Assembly: GCA_947000775.1 (NCBI GenBank)
Contig: CAMQGK010000463.1
Span: 7,211,001-7,275,000, forward strand
Direction: 5' to 3'
Length of the DNA stretch: 64,000 nucleotides
DNA from: Pterois miles
Taxonomy: Eukaryota > Chordata > Actinopteri > Perciformes > Scorpaenidae
How positions within the stretch are numbered: the stretch's first letter is position 1; every line of letters begins with the position of its first letter. This document shows positions 23,916 to 36,761 of the stretch, piece by piece. Both the position numbers and the translations under genes were made by a program. The notes under the pieces were generated by a model. The model was given only the letters and a program-made list of their open reading frames with translations, made no database searches and was not told the origin of the DNA.

Positions 23916-24902
23916 TGTGGGGAAGATGTGATACCTGACACTGACACTTGGTCACATGACCTGTAGGCAGTGGTCATGTGACTGGGTGTCAATCAGGAAG
24001 TAATAAAAGAGCTTGCTGTCTTAGTAGCAGGCCCTTTTCTCTGCTGACCTGGCCCTCCTTCACAAAGAGTGGCAGGTGGACACTCAGGTCCTGTCCTGAT
24101 GATTTTGAGCTCTGAAACTAACGATTGATGTGGTTCACCACTGACGCCAGTGCTGGCAGAGAGGAAAAGTGACTGTGATGCATTGGAGTTCTCCTCCCAT
24201 TCCCGCATTAGCTAAAGGAATTTGGGTGCCTTTGCAAAGACCAGGCCAGCCACTGTTTCTACTATTGTTTCTACTATTCTACTACTACTATTTGTATTTT
24301 TGTTTATGGATTTTTAGGCTGAGGCAATTAATGTTTTAAAACCTTAGTAGTGGATGTATGCTGGCTGAGTTAATATTTATTCGTTTTCCAGCAGCTCCAC
24401 TTTGTGAAGGGCCGGGCCTGCACCAACACAGCGCTCTCCCTGTGGTGGGACTGCACGGGTGACACTCTGTCTGTAGTGGTGTGTAGGTTTGTCGTGACAC
24501 TGCATGCATATCTTATCTTATTTTTATCTTATTTATTGCGATAAACTTTTAAGTGTACTATTTTAATGTGTATTGTGGTGGTAGCGCTGTCTCCCTCTTC
24601 TGTCTCCCACAGCTTGATGGTTGCTTTGTGGAGTTGACCCGCCCTTATTATAATGAGAACTGTTGTATTTTAACTTTAGCTTTTCAGAACTGTAAATTGC
24701 CTCATGCCCATATTTTTATGAAGATTTTACTGTATTTAATAAAGCCAGCTTAACTTGCGCATAAGTTCGCCTCTGGTAAATTGCTCCTGTTCGGGGGAAG
24801 TTAAGGGGTCACAACTGGCACTCGAGATTTAGGGTTAAAGGGTTCCTCCTGCCCTTACCAGGAGGTGGCGTTGTCAGATTGTTAGAGGTAAAACGTAGTA
24901 CA
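23916..24902 (+). repeat. 5' LTR
   Basis: 987 bp, TG...CA. It carries about 170 bp absent from the 3' LTR (about 24215-24390). The first ~190 bp are almost identical to the 3' LTR. An AATAAA lies in its distal half (about 24738). Confidence 0.85.
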
Positions 24903-25126
24903 GGTCTTTTTGGGGGGAGGTTTAAATATTTTTAAAGGGGCGTCTTGTGTGTTTGTTTAGTTGGCTTTTAAGTAGAAACAGTGGCTGGGGTTGGACTACA
25001 GAAGAGGGCCCCTTCACTCTGTGACGAACCTGTAATGGGACCTACTGACCAGTGAAGATGAATTGACATTGTTGTGTGCACCGTTTTAAACCCCATTGTA
25101 GCAAAGCTAATAGTTAAACTGCTAAA

Positions 25127-28100
25127 ATGAGTGTTGAGTATGAGGAGGAGGAGCTTTTGGCTCTGCGTGAGGAGGTACAGAGGCTACGAGTGGCTAATAA
25201 GCAACTTATACAAGGAAGAGGTGCCAGTTCAGGTGCAGGTCCTACTGCTACCACCAGTGCAAATGCTGGTGGCCTAGCAACTAGCAGCAACGCAGCCTCA
25301 CCAAATTTGCCTGTACCAACCATTGAGCGTTTTGTATACATTCAAAGAGAGAAGAGGTGTCCCCACTTCTCTGGTTCTAAATCCCGATCTGACATATCAA
25401 TTTATGATTGGATTGAGAGTGTGGATTCATGCTGGAGAGAGAGGCATATGACCCCCAGAGAGAAGGCCCTCTTCCTTTATGATCATTTGGAGGGTGAAGC
25501 AAAGGCAGAGATCAGGTTTCGTTCCTTAGCGGAGCGGGAAAACCCCGATGCGATCTTAACTATTTTGAAAGGGCTGTACGGTCCCTCCTCTTCCTTTGTT
25601 AGCCTGCAAAAACAGTTTTTTGATCGAAAACAGAAAGGTGGGGAGTCTTTAAAGGAGTTTTCCCATTCACTGTGGGCATTGATTGAGGATATTCAGCGTG
25701 CATATCCAAACAGATTGACAGACCCAGATACTCTAGTTAGAGACCAGTTTGTCGAGCATGTGCGTGATATATCACTGCGACGGGAGTTAAAGAGTATTGT
25801 AAGACAAAATTCCTCAATATCTTTCTTAGACTTGCGTCAGGAAGCCATCAGGTGGGCAGAGGAGGGTGAGCGGCCTTCTGGGCAGACTCGGGCTGGGCTT
25901 CATCAGGTCGAGGCTGATGGTGTAGAGGGTGTCTGTCATGCAGTTGGGGTTGGGAGAGGATCAGAGTATTCTTCCCTACAAGAACAATTCAAGAAACAGC
26001 AGCTACAGATTGAGAGTATCATCAAAAGTTTGTCTAAACTCGAATCTGTACTTGATCAGTCTGTTTCCCGTACCACTAAACCCAACTATCAGTTTACTCC
26101 AGAAGGCCTACCCATCTGCCTCCGCTGCCAGAGGCCTGGCCATGTTCTTCGCCAGTGCTACCAGGGTCCCAGGCAACGACCATCTAGCCTGCCCAGTGTC
26201 CAGCCTGAATCGAACTCTGCCCAAGCTATGGTGGGAACTTCAGGTATGGACAGTACAGAGGATGTAAATGCTAATGACTCTAGTGGCCAGGATCATTCAG
26301 AGCAGGATCCCTCTATCTCTAACTCTTCACGACCCCTCATAGGTAGATGCCCTGTGGTAGAGGTGGAAATGGGTGGGGTAAGGGTGAAATGTTTGTTGGA
26401 CACAGGCTCTATGGTCAGTACTATTACAGAGTCATTTTTTAGAGAAGTGTTCCAGCCTTGGGGTATCTCTAAACTCAGATCCTGTCGGTGGTTGGCTCTG
26501 AAGGCAGCCAATGTCCTAGATATCCCCTACGTGGGGTATCTGGAGTTGGACTTTCAGGTGCTGGGAAAAAGGATTCCAGGTCGTGGGGTGTTAGTTGTAA
26601 AAGACACTCCCTGTTCATCACAGTCCCACACTGTCCCAGGGTTGTTGGGGATGAATGTCATCATAGAATGTTACAGGGAGCTATTTGCACAACAAGGGGA
26701 AGCTTTGTTTGCTTCTTTAGCTGCCACTCAAACAGGGGCATACTGGGAGCCAGTTTTCCGCCACTGTCACAGCAGGCTGGAAGCTTTTCCAGTAGTTCCT
26801 GAGGGTCGTGTCAGAGTTTTGGAAAAGGCAGGAGAGTTCATACCAGCAGGGTCAGTTAAGTTTGTCAAGGTCACCTGCCCCAGGGTCCCATATGCTCCAC
26901 CCACCGCCATGCTATTAGAGCCTGGTGGATCAGATCTGTCTCCAGGCTTATTGTTGTCCCCCTCCCTTGTAACAGTTGACAATGGGGTAGCTTTTGTACC
27001 AGTGGTTAATGTGGGAGCAACAGGGGCCACAGTTCACCCAAAACAAGTGTTGGGAGCATTGCACCAGGTTGAAGGGATAGAGGGAGAGCAGCTGAGTTTT
27101 GAGGAAGGGTGTGAGGAGGTTGCACAGGTCACCTTGGTCAGTGCACAGGCTGGGCAAGAGCCTCCTTTAACTATCTCTGAAGCCATTGGAGCTTTGCACT
27201 GGCCAACACTGTCACCTGGGGAAGAACAACAGGCAAAAGAGTTATTGCAAAGGTACAATCATGTCTTCGCCAAACATGAGGGAGACCTAGGTTGCACTGA
27301 TGAGATTGTACATGAGATCCCACTCTTAGATGAGGCACCCGTCCATCAGAGGTATAGGAGAATACCCCCTACACAGTGGCAGGCTGTAAAAGATCACATA
27401 AAGCAGCTCCTTGAGAGCAGGGTGATTAGGGAGAGCAGCAGCCCTTATGCATCCCCTATTGTCTTGGTGCGGAAGAAGACTGGAGAATTGAGGATGTGTG
27501 TGGATTACCGACAGCTTAACGCTAAAACAAGAAAGGATGCGTATCCACTGCCTCGAATTGAGGAGTCGCTGGATGCACTTGCAGGTGCACAGTGGTTCTC
27601 TACACTTGACTTGGCAAGTGGTTACAACCAGGTTCCAGTAGCCGAGGGGGACAAGGCCAAGACAGCTTTCTGTACACCATTTGGCCTCTTTGAATTTGAG
27701 CGAATGCCCTTTGGCTTATGTAATGCTCCTGGGACCTTTCAGAGGCTCATGGAGAGGATATTCGGCGACCAGAGCCTTCAGTCGGTCCTCCTTTATCTGG
27801 ATGATGTCATTGTGTTTTCTTCTTCCATAGAGCAGCACCTGCAGAGATTAGAAATGGTTCTCAGCCGCCTCGACCAGAAGGGCCTGAAAGCTAAACTGAG
27901 CAAATGCCATTTCTTCAGGAGAGAGGTACAGTACCTCGGACACCGTGTGTCCAGTGAAGGAGTAGCGACTGATCCCGAAAAGATTTCTGCAGTGGCAGGC
28001 TGGAAACGGCCTCAGGATATAACAGAGGTCAGATCTTTTCTGGGTTTCTGTAGCTACTACCGTCGCTTTGTAAAAGGATTTGCACAGTTGGCTGCTCCCC

Positions 28101-28888
28101 TGCACCAACTTGTGGCAGATGCTATCAAGGTAGCCAAACAACAACGAACAAGGCCCGCTGCAGTCCTGCCTAATTTGTGGACTCAGGAATGTGAGAAAAG
28201 TTTCTGTGATCTAAAGAAGATGCTCACCAGCACCCCGATCTTAGCTTTTGCAGATTTCACCAAGCCTTTTGTATTGGAGGTTGATGCTAGTCATCAGGGG
28301 TTGGGGGCTGTCCTCTCACAAGAACAAAATGGCAAATTGAAACCAGTGGCCTATGCTAGTCGTTCATTGAGAGGTTCTGAACGCAACATGGAGAATTATA
28401 GCTCCACAAAGTTAGAGTTCTTTGCGCTAAAGTGGGCAATATCTGAGAAATTTAGGGAATATTTGCTGGGCAGCAAATGCACAGTGTACACTGATAACAA
28501 TGCCCTAAGCCACTATCAGACCCTTAAGCTGGGGGCCACTGAGCAACGATGGGTGGCCCAGCTTGCGGCTTTTGATTTCACCGTACATTATAAACCTGGA
28601 AGGAATAATGGAAATGCTGACCTCTCTCTTGCCAGTACAGTGACCAGGTCGGCCCACAGGAGGTACCCAACCAGCCTGATCCGGAGGAACCTGTGGTGGC
28701 AACACAGTGAGAAATTGGTGTTTTTCCAAGTCGATCGGGGACTGAACTGGAAACTCTGCAAAATGCTGACCCAATTCTTAAACCCTTTCTTTCTCTCTGG
28801 CAAGCAGGCAGTCCCCCAACTAAGGAACAGCGGCTGCAACTTCCCGGGGGGGTCCAACGGCTACTCCGGCAGTGGGATCGCATCCTAG
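25127..28888 (+). pseudogene. Gypsy gag-pol: gag, protease, RT, RNase H
   Basis: One open frame of 1253 codons, so gag and pol are fused without a frameshift between them. It shows an N-terminal coiled-coil stretch (LLALREEVQRLRVANKQLI), a gag capsid-like region and a CCHC zinc knuckle near residue 331 (CLRCQRPGHVLRQC). The aspartic protease has LLDTGS near 423, RT has YLDDV near 890, and RNase H has VLEVDASHQGLGAVL near 1048 and YTDNNAL near 1125. Homology to the connection/integrase region leaves this frame at about 28620-28635; the last ~85 codons are out of frame. Large coding capacity and few lesions indicate a young insertion. Function is mobile-element replication, not a host role. Confidence 0.9.
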
Positions 28889-30414
28889 AGAAGGATGGCC
28901 TACTGTACCGGCGAATTACTGCCCCACATGGTGAATTGTGTGACCAACTTCTTCTGCCCCAGTGTCTCCAGCAGGAACTCTTACAAAATATTCACGATCA
29001 GCATGGACACCAGGGGGTGCGGAGGACCACCGACCTAGCCAGCCAACGGTGTTACTGGCCAGGAATGGGAGCGGACATAGAGAGGTATTGTCGGGGATGC
29101 CAGCGCTGTGTATTGTCAAAGGCTGTCCAGCCTGGAGTGAGGACCTACCAGGGTGCCCTTCTTGTCAGTCAGCCATTGGAAGTCCTTGCCATTGATTTCA
29201 CTCTGCTTGAGCCTGCAACAGATGGGAGGGAGAATGTGTTGGTCATCACTGATGTCTTTTCTAAATTCACACAGGCAATACCAACAAAGGATCAAAGCGC
29301 AGTTACAGTGGCAAAGGTTCTGGTCGACAGCTGGTTCAACCGGTTTGGTGTGCCCAAGAGGATACACTCAGACCAGGGGAGAAATTTTGAGAGTGCCCTA
29401 ATCTGACAGCTCTGTCAATTATATGGGATTGAGAAGTCCAGGACCACACCGTATCATCCACAAGGGAATGGCCAGTGTGAGAGGTTTAACAGGACACTGC
29501 ATGATCTGTTGAGGTCTCTCCCCCCTGAGAAGAAACGGACATGGCCAAAGCACCTCCCACAGCTAGTGTGGGCGTACAACACTTCGACTCACCGCTCTAC
29601 TGGTACATCTCCTTATACTCTTCTGTTTGGCATGCCACCCCGACTCCCAGTGGACTTTCTCCTGGGGACACAGGCCTCTGAAGAAACAACCCATTCTTGG
29701 GATGAGTGGGTTCAGCAACATCTGGAACATCTGCAGGTGGCACGAGATGTGGCCCGGAAGAACCTACAAGAGGCAGCAGAGTATCGCCAGCAACATCACA
29801 ACCAACAAGCACGAGATCCCGGCTTCAAGGTGGGGCAATTGGTTTCCTTGAAGGACCACCGCTGTCAGGGTCGACGGAAGATCCAGGATGTCTGGTCACC
29901 AGTGCTTTATCAAGTCGTCAGAGTGCCAACAGAACCTGGTGGGCCATATACCATCACCTTGGCTGATGGCACTGGTACTGTGCGAAGAGTACACAGGACA
30001 GAGATGAGGTCTGCACAGCTGGAAACTCCAGCATCTGCGCCAGTGGTGCCCAAGTCATCCCCGCCATCCTGCCCTCAGGCCAGTGACCCAGACAATAGTG
30101 GAGACGAGGATGCCCTGGCATGGATAGGTAGGGAGATATCCTCTCAGCCAGCGGCAGAAACACCGCAGGATATTCAACACTCGATCCCTAACAGAGTAGA
30201 GAGCACCTAAGGGGTCAACTTGGAGGCCTTGGAGAACGAGTCCACCACGCATCCCGTTGAGCCGGGATCATCAGCCCTTCGACGTACCAACCGAGCCACT
30301 GCTGGGAAGAACTCCAACCCATTTAATCTGCCACGATCCACGGTGGCAAAAGACAACATGGTGGTGGTAAGGGCTGCTGCCTCCATAGAGCCTGGGGTTA
30401 TTCAAAATCCTTAG
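28636..30414 (+). pseudogene. Gypsy pol 3' part: integrase, interrupted
   Basis: It continues pol in the next frame. An HHCC zinc domain is visible at about 28996-29112 (HGHQGVRRTTDL and CRGCQRC). The DDE core begins with AIDFTLLEP (about 29188), then HSDQGRNFES (about 29365), then GNGQCERFNRTL (about 29467). The C-terminus (SLKDHRCQGRRK; LADGTGTVRRVHRTEMR) has no evident chromodomain. An in-frame TGA lies at 29404-29406 and a TAA at 30208-30210. Beyond the TAA the same frame continues to 30414 with typical pol-tail residues (RRTNRATAGK). With the upstream frameshift there are three lesions, so this copy cannot make a full polyprotein. Confidence 0.85.
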
Positions 30415-30475
30415 TTTGACTGTGGTTATGAATCAGTTGATCGTCGGGGCGACGACTCTTTAAAGTGGGGGTGAG

Positions 30476-31262
30476 TGTGGGGAAGATGTGATACCTGACA
30501 CTGACACTTGGTCACATGACCTGTAGGCAGTGGTCATGTGACTGGGTGTCAATCAGGAAGTAATAAAAGAGCTTGCTGTCTTAATAGCAGGCCCTTTTCT
30601 CTGCTGACCTGGCCCTCCTTCACAAAGAGTGGCAGGTGGACACTCAGGTCCTGTCCTGATGATTTTGAGCTTGAAACTAACGATTGATGTGGTTCACCAT
30701 GAGCAGTGCTGGAGAGAGGAAAAGTGATGTGATGATTGGAGTTCTCCTCCCATTCCCGATTAGTAGGTTTTTTTTTTTTATTTTCAGCAGTTCCATTTGT
30801 GAAGGGCCGGGACTGCACCAACACAGCGCTCTCCTGTGGTGGGACTGCACGGGTGACACTTGTTGTAGTGGTGTGTAGGTTTGTCGTGACACTGCATGCA
30901 TATTTTTTATTTTTTTTTTTTGCGATAAACTTTTAGTGTCTATTTTAATGTGTATTGTGGTGGTAGCGCTGTCTCCCTCTTCTGTCTCCCACAGCTTGAT
31001 GGTTGCTTTGTGGAGTTGACCCGTTATTATAATGAGAACTGTTGTTTTTAATTTGTTTTAGAACTGTAAATTGCTCAGCCATATTTTTATGAAGATTTTC
31101 TGTTTTAATAAGCGTTAACTTGTGATAGTTGTTGGTAAATTGTTCTGTTGGGGGAAGTTAAGGGGTAAACTGGCACTGAGATTTAGGGTTAAAGGGTTCC
31201 TCCTGCCTTCAGGAGGTGGCGTTGTAGATTGTTAGAGGTAAAACGTAGTACCAGGTACTACA
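30476..31262 (+). repeat. 3' LTR with many small deletions
   Basis: 787 bp, about 200 bp shorter than the 5' LTR. After near-identity to about 30665 it loses many single bases, mostly C, relative to the 5' LTR (for example GAGCTCTGAAAC becomes GAGCTTGAAAC, and GTGACTGTGATGCATTGG becomes GTGATGTGATGATTGG). One block of about 170 bp is also missing. Confidence 0.85.
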
Positions 31263-31391
31263 CTTAAAAGTTGGACATTATAGTGAAGGTAAATAAACAG
31301 CTAATGATGAAAACTAGATATAATTAGATTGTAACAACAGCTAAGCCATTCTTACTGACATAATTGGTACAATATTACTGATATATTTGTA

Positions 31392-31746
31392 GCTAGTTGT
31401 GGGAGTTGGTTGGGAACGGAGGGTCACCGGTTCAAGTCCTGACATGGACCAAAAAACTGTGAGTGTGAACTGGTAGCTGGAGAGGTGCCAGTTTACCTCT
31501 TCGGCACTGCTGAGGTGCCCCTGAGCAAGGCACCAAACCCCCAACTGCTCGGGGCGCTTGTCAGGAGCAGCCCCCTCACTCTGACATCTCTCCATTAATG
31601 CATGTATGTGTGTTTCAGGTCTGCTAGTACCATGTATAAGTTAAAAAAAAAAAAAACAACAGAGTGTAAATTGAATTTCTCCACTGTGGGACTAATCAAG
31701 GTTGATCTTCTTCTTCTTCTTCTTCTTCTTCTTCTTCTTCTTCTTC
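31392..31746 (+). mobile_element. tRNA-derived SINE, copy C
   Basis: The only plus-strand copy. It has a degenerate head, the B box GGTTCAAGTCC, the body motif GTGCCCCTGAGCAAGGCACC, then AATTTCTCCACTGTGGGACT and a (TTC)n tail at 31709-31746. An internal A-run (about 31644) is an extra. Confidence 0.85.
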
Positions 31747-32667
31747 TAAAATTCTTTTCATACAAATATTACTCAAAAAAGAATGTATATCACATTTGTT
31801 GGAGACTTGTTTATGCACAGATTTGATGCTTTAGTAAGTATTTATGGCAACAGGACGGTGTGAGATTAACCCAAATAAACTACAGTGCCCATGTTTATGT
31901 TTATGGTAATAAAAGAACACATTATCCAGTGCAACAGTGTGGCTCATTGATGTGTTTTCAATAGTTTTTTTGGAGGGATAAAACTATTATTTCCTTTTTG
32001 GTTGTGGTCTTTTATATCCTATAACTTAAAACAAATTAGATAAAAAGTAAGCTCTTATGTCAGTGTGCTTTAATGACAGCTGACTGCCCTTTTGTGATCT
32101 GAACTGAAGCCAGCATTCATGTTTTTAATAATTATGCTGCAATAGTTGTCCTTTACCGGTAGATGGCAGTGCTCCTCATTCTGTAAACCGAGGAAATCTT
32201 ATCATTTCTGTCTTTATGTGGTTTTCAGGATTTGGAGTTTTTTTTAAAGGCTGAATTTATTTGTTATGACAGGAGAAGGTTTAAAGGACTCACATCTAGA
32301 ATGATTTACACAATTGCTTCGGTCATTTTAGGGGATTTTGTTGTCATATTTGACACATTGGCAGCAACTAAAAGGAGAAACAAAATGTTAACAGGTTTTA
32401 TTTCTTTGAACTCAAACACAGAGAACTCAAATTAAGTCTAGGACATAAGCAGTTTGTTGCTGAAATGTTGTCATGATAACAAATTTCCATGATATCAAAG
32501 TGACGATTATTAAAAAATTAGTTAATTAGTACTTAACTCATTAGTATACCCTATTAGTTACATGAATGTTACACAAAAGTGTAAATATATTGTTAATACT
32601 GACTAATTTAAGATTTAAAAAAACACATTTAATACTATTAATTTTCACTGTTTTTTGTCTTTTCCTA

Positions 32668-33233
32668 TTTAAAGGACCAGTGTGTAACATTTAGGGGGAT
32701 CTATTGTATCATGGACAGCATCATCATGTACAATTATATCATCTGCTCAAATCATAGTAACTGGACAATTATTTATTGATATGATGGACACATTTCTGGC
32801 TTTACTTTTCTATTATGTATATACTAATTTATTTTATTTGTATTAATACTGTTTTTAAATCTATGCTTCTTGTCTTTTATTGCACTATCCACTTGCTGCT
32901 GTAATGTGTGAATTTCCCCACTGTGGGACTAATAAAGGAATATCTTATCTTATCTTATCTTATCTTATTGGCAGAAATGGAATATGATATTATGGCCCTG
33001 CTTGGGCCAAAGTTGATAACGTTATTCGCTGCCGTTGTTTTCATGTACATACACACTCTACGCACTGGACCTGCTCCAAATGACCTAAGCTACTCTTACA
33101 ACAACTGGAGCTATAGAGGGCCATTCACGCCATTAGCAATCCTATGCTGTTGGCACACGGAAGAGGCTTCAGTTGGTTGCAATCTGCAACGTCACCGCTG
33201 GATACCACCAGATCCTACACACTGTTCCTTTAA
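32668..33233. mobile_element. Inverted-terminal repeat element, second copy, with LINE-tail insertion
   Basis: Termini are TTTAAAGGACCAGTGTGTAA and CTACACACTGTTCCTTTAAA, complementary over about 18 nt. A LINE 3' end (32707-32965) is inserted between GATCTATTG and TTGGCAGAAATGG, with TATTG on both sides. Same family as 11870-14226. Confidence 0.75.
32707..32965 (+). mobile_element. LINE 3' end with (TATCT)n tail
   Basis: It ends TGCACTATCCACTTGCTGCT, then AATTTCCCCACTGTGGGACT, then AATAAAGGAATATC and (TTATC)n. The terminal ~40 nt match the SINE 3' ends in this window and the fragment at 47765-47836. It is non-coding and truncated. Confidence 0.7.
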
Positions 33234-35184
33234 AGACGGACGCTCTATTGATCAAGTCATTTCCAGGTATGATGACTCTAATTTGCGATTGAAAACTTGG
33301 ATGTAACTGCAGTGTATGAAGTGATTTGATCTTATAATCTCAGTAAATCTGTCATTGTATCATTTTTTATTGTTCTGAATCATTAAAAAAATTTGCTTCA
33401 AAAATAAAATTTTACTCAATTGAATTATTTCTTTCTTTCTAAGTTACGTATATAAGTCCTCTAAAAAATAAACAACCCTATACATTAAGTGTCTTTTTGT
33501 TGTACAAGTAGTCCTAGTATTTAACTTTCATTGAATCAGTTGATGTGGACTATTAGTTCCAATAACCAGAAAAACTGAGAAGTGTGCGTATATTTAAAAT
33601 AGGCCTAGTTTGTGGAATTGAATCATAACCAGCGTTGGTCTTTCCACCTCCCACGCTTCCTTTAAACCTGCTAATTATAGCAACAGGGCTTTTGGTTGGT
33701 GAAACCAAGCGGTTGTTATATGTTGCTGTGAAAGAGCAGGAATAAAAGACAACTCTGTGTTTATCAGTTGTTTCATTTTGCTTTGGAGTAACACCAAAAG
33801 CTGCTTTTGGTCTGAAACAGACGCTGGTAATGATGCAAAAGTAAACCACATGTCTCTGTCTGAAAACACGTCACACATTGAGGACACACAGGCCAACACA
33901 AGATGACAGCACAGAGGAGCTGGAAATATTATCAGATCATATCAGCTGTATGTGTGTAGGGCCTCTCATGCATATACCACATATGATGGGAAAACAATGA
34001 AATCAAGCCCTCAGGTTGCCCACGTGGAAACACTGAAACAGCGCTGTGCAAAAAACAAAAAGAAACTATTTTTTTTGACTAGACATGAATACAACACAAA
34101 GTCATAGTAGACAAACTTTCACACTGGTTTTCATTTCACTGGTTTCCACAGTAGTGGCTCAAAAAAGAGTCGAAAGTAGGCAACGTTATGAGTGAAGGTG
34201 ATAAAGGTCTTCTTGACAAAATATTTTTTGTCCCTTCCCTTTAACTTCAAAGAAAGATTAGGATCTGCTTTCCCCTTAACATCTAAATATGATGTCTCTC
34301 TTTGAGTCAACGACACACACTTACTGTATATTTTCACATGATACAATGTTTTCTGATCACCAAGAAAATAAACAACCTTTTTTTAAAGTGAAAAGAGAAA
34401 CTAATAAAGCAGCTTCCTCCCTACATTTGTAATCTATGAGAGCGAGGAGACAGAAAGCCAGACAGAAGAAGTGAGGATTGCGGTTGAAGCCTCCTCAGCT
34501 GGCATATTACACATTGTGAATTTCCAGTACATGAAGGGGAGGGTCCCTGCCACATTTCTGCTTCTTCCCCCACCTCCTCATGTACTTTCAACCTTTTCCC
34601 TTCAACTACTACACCACAGATCTGTCTTTCTAACGTGTTTCCTCTTTAACACACTCACAGGAATGTGATGTACATGACACTGAATGAGTGTAAGAAAAGA
34701 CGTTTGCATGAAGCCCAAGTGTGCTGTTCTCAGTGCTGGAGATAGTGAGAATGGATGGGGAGGCACCTTGTCTTCTCAGAAACAGAGCAGTATGAGTTGG
34801 TTACTGGGTTACCACAAGCAAACACTGCAGGCAGTGTGATTCTGGGCCAGTTTATAGGCGGCATCTGAGATATGTAATGAGGATAGTGTGCAGGATCACA
34901 GTCATTTAGTGGAAAAGGGTCTCTGTCAAAATCCCCTGTGATGACACTCCCTTAACTGTCAAACAGAAATCCAATTCATTTCATGATCCTGCACAGTCAA
35001 AATGTTCAGTGATTGCACAGGTGGCTTGATATGAAATGGATGTGTAATATCTGTGAGTAAAGGTTTGCAGACAATATGAGGCAGTTTTTAGCATCACTAT
35101 GACTTCAGTGAAATTATTGCAGTTTGAAAATCTGTTAAAATGTCAGAAGCTCAAAATCCAAAATTACAAACTGTATGAATCCAC

Positions 35185-35630
35185 CACAAACACTACTGAC
35201 TTTTCTTCTAGCGCCACCACAAGGTTGTCATTTGTGTTTTTTGTGACATATCTCACCAAATATTGGAATAAATTGCTATGGCGTTTGGTAGATATCCAAA
35301 GTCCCAGCAGGTCAATGTTTTCACTTATCCACGAAATGTCGTAACATCTCTTGGACTGATTGGCACCAACATGTATACAGATATTAATAGTTCCCAAATG
35401 ATGTATCCTAATGACTTTGCTGATCTTCTCACTTTTCCTCTAGTGGCACCACCAGGTCAAACCAAATCTATAACTTGTCCAACACTTTGGATTATGACCA
35501 AATTCCTGTGAAACTAATGACATTCCCATCACCCTCGGTCCTTGTACCAGTGTTTAGTGCTAATTAGCAAATGTTAGCATATTAACACGCTAAGATGGTG
35601 AATAGTAAACATTTTATCTGCTTAAATGAG
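35185..35630. repeat. Dispersed repeat (GCTAATTAGCAAATGTTAGC type)
   Basis: It contains CTAGCGCCACCACAAGGT, TTGCTATGGCGTTTGGTA, AAACTAATGACATTCCCATC and GCTAATTAGCAAATGTTAGC in the order I recall from a common fish interspersed repeat. No coding capacity. Confidence 0.5.
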
Positions 35631-36334
35631 TGCTTTGCCCACAAAAAGCTAATCTGTATATTATACTCACCAGGTGTTACCTTTAATTCTTGAGGAAACC
35701 TTTGCTTTCCTCTCATGCCTCCACAGCAAACAAAGAATCCAAAAACAGAGTGAATCCTTAATGAACTGAAGTAAATGGAGGCCAGGTTCAACAACAACAA
35801 AACTATATCAGAACATCTGTTTCCAAACTCACACACATTATCTGGACTCGCACAGACTTGCAACACACTTGTGCAAGCATGAGACGAAGAGTAGGAGTAA
35901 ACAGTAAGATTTTGGCAAAAATGGTGTTTGGGAAGTAGTGAACATATGACTGGATAAACAAGACTTGGATTATACTGCAGGTTGTGTGAGAGTTTGTAAA
36001 CAGATGTTTTGAAGAAGTTTGGCTTTTGATAAATGTAGAGCACACTTCCTTCAATTCAGCAAGGATTTATTTCATTTTCTGATTCTCCGCGTGCCATTTC
36101 AAAATAACAGCCGGTGAGTAATTGATATACAAATGGTAATTTTGCGGCTTCCATGGTGGAGAGGAGGTTGTGTTGCTCTGGCTCTACCTGTTTAGCGATG
36201 CTGAGAAGCTGATTGACATCTTCCTGTATCCACTTTCTTCCACAACTATATTCACATTATGTGTATTATTTTTTGTTGAATGGATCGTCCGTGCTATATT
36301 TTCATTATGTTGTTACTTTGTACACATGACTTCT

Positions 36335-36570
36335 GTCTGTCCATCCTGGAGGGGGGATCTCTCCTCTGTTGCTCTTTCTGAGGTTTCTTCCATTTCTTTC
36401 TTTTTTCCCTGTTAAAAGGGTTTTTTGGGTTGGGGAGTTTTTCTTTATCCGATGACAGGGTTGCATTGTAAAGGACAGAGGGTCTTGTATCCTGTTCAGA
36501 TTGTAAAGCCCCCTGAGGCAAAATTGTGATTTTGGGCCAGAGAAATTAAATTTGTCTTGACTTGACATGA
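36335..36570 (+). repeat. Dispersed repeat 3' end with (TTGAC)n-like tail
   Basis: It contains TGTCCATCCTGGAGG, GATTGTAAAGCCCCCTGAGG and a terminal GTCTTGACTTGACATG, typical of a retroposed repeat end in fish genomes. Confidence 0.5.
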
Positions 36571-36761
36571 TGTCCAGAGAGAACTTGTTTCTTGAAGAAC
36601 AAAAATATGTATTAAATCTCAAAGACATTTTGCTTTCTGTCTGTGAAGTTTAACTTGCTGTGTCACTGTTTGAATGTCTGACGTCGCACAGATTGTCAAT
36701 TAGTTACACAGCTTCAGTCTTATTTCTTAAGGGAAGGAAACACTTATTGTGGTCGAGTTCG

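Larger units (their letters stand above)
23916..31262 (+). mobile_element. Ty3/Gypsy LTR retrotransposon, near full length
   Basis: Two LTRs (23916-24902 and 30476-31262) begin TGTGGGGAAGATGTGATACC and end TACA. They enclose a gag-pol region at 25127-30414 and a polypurine tract (AAAGTGGGGGTGAG) just before the 3' LTR. CTTA flanks both ends (23912-23915 and 31263-31266), a possible 4-bp target duplication. Domain order is gag, protease, RT, RNase H, integrase, which places it in Ty3/Gypsy and not Copia. No env gene is seen. A primer-binding site could not be assigned. Confidence 0.9.

Noticed and set aside
26293..28883. Several antisense frames across the Gypsy gag-pol
   Set aside because: They are shadows of the 1253-codon sense frame, which has all the retroelement motifs.
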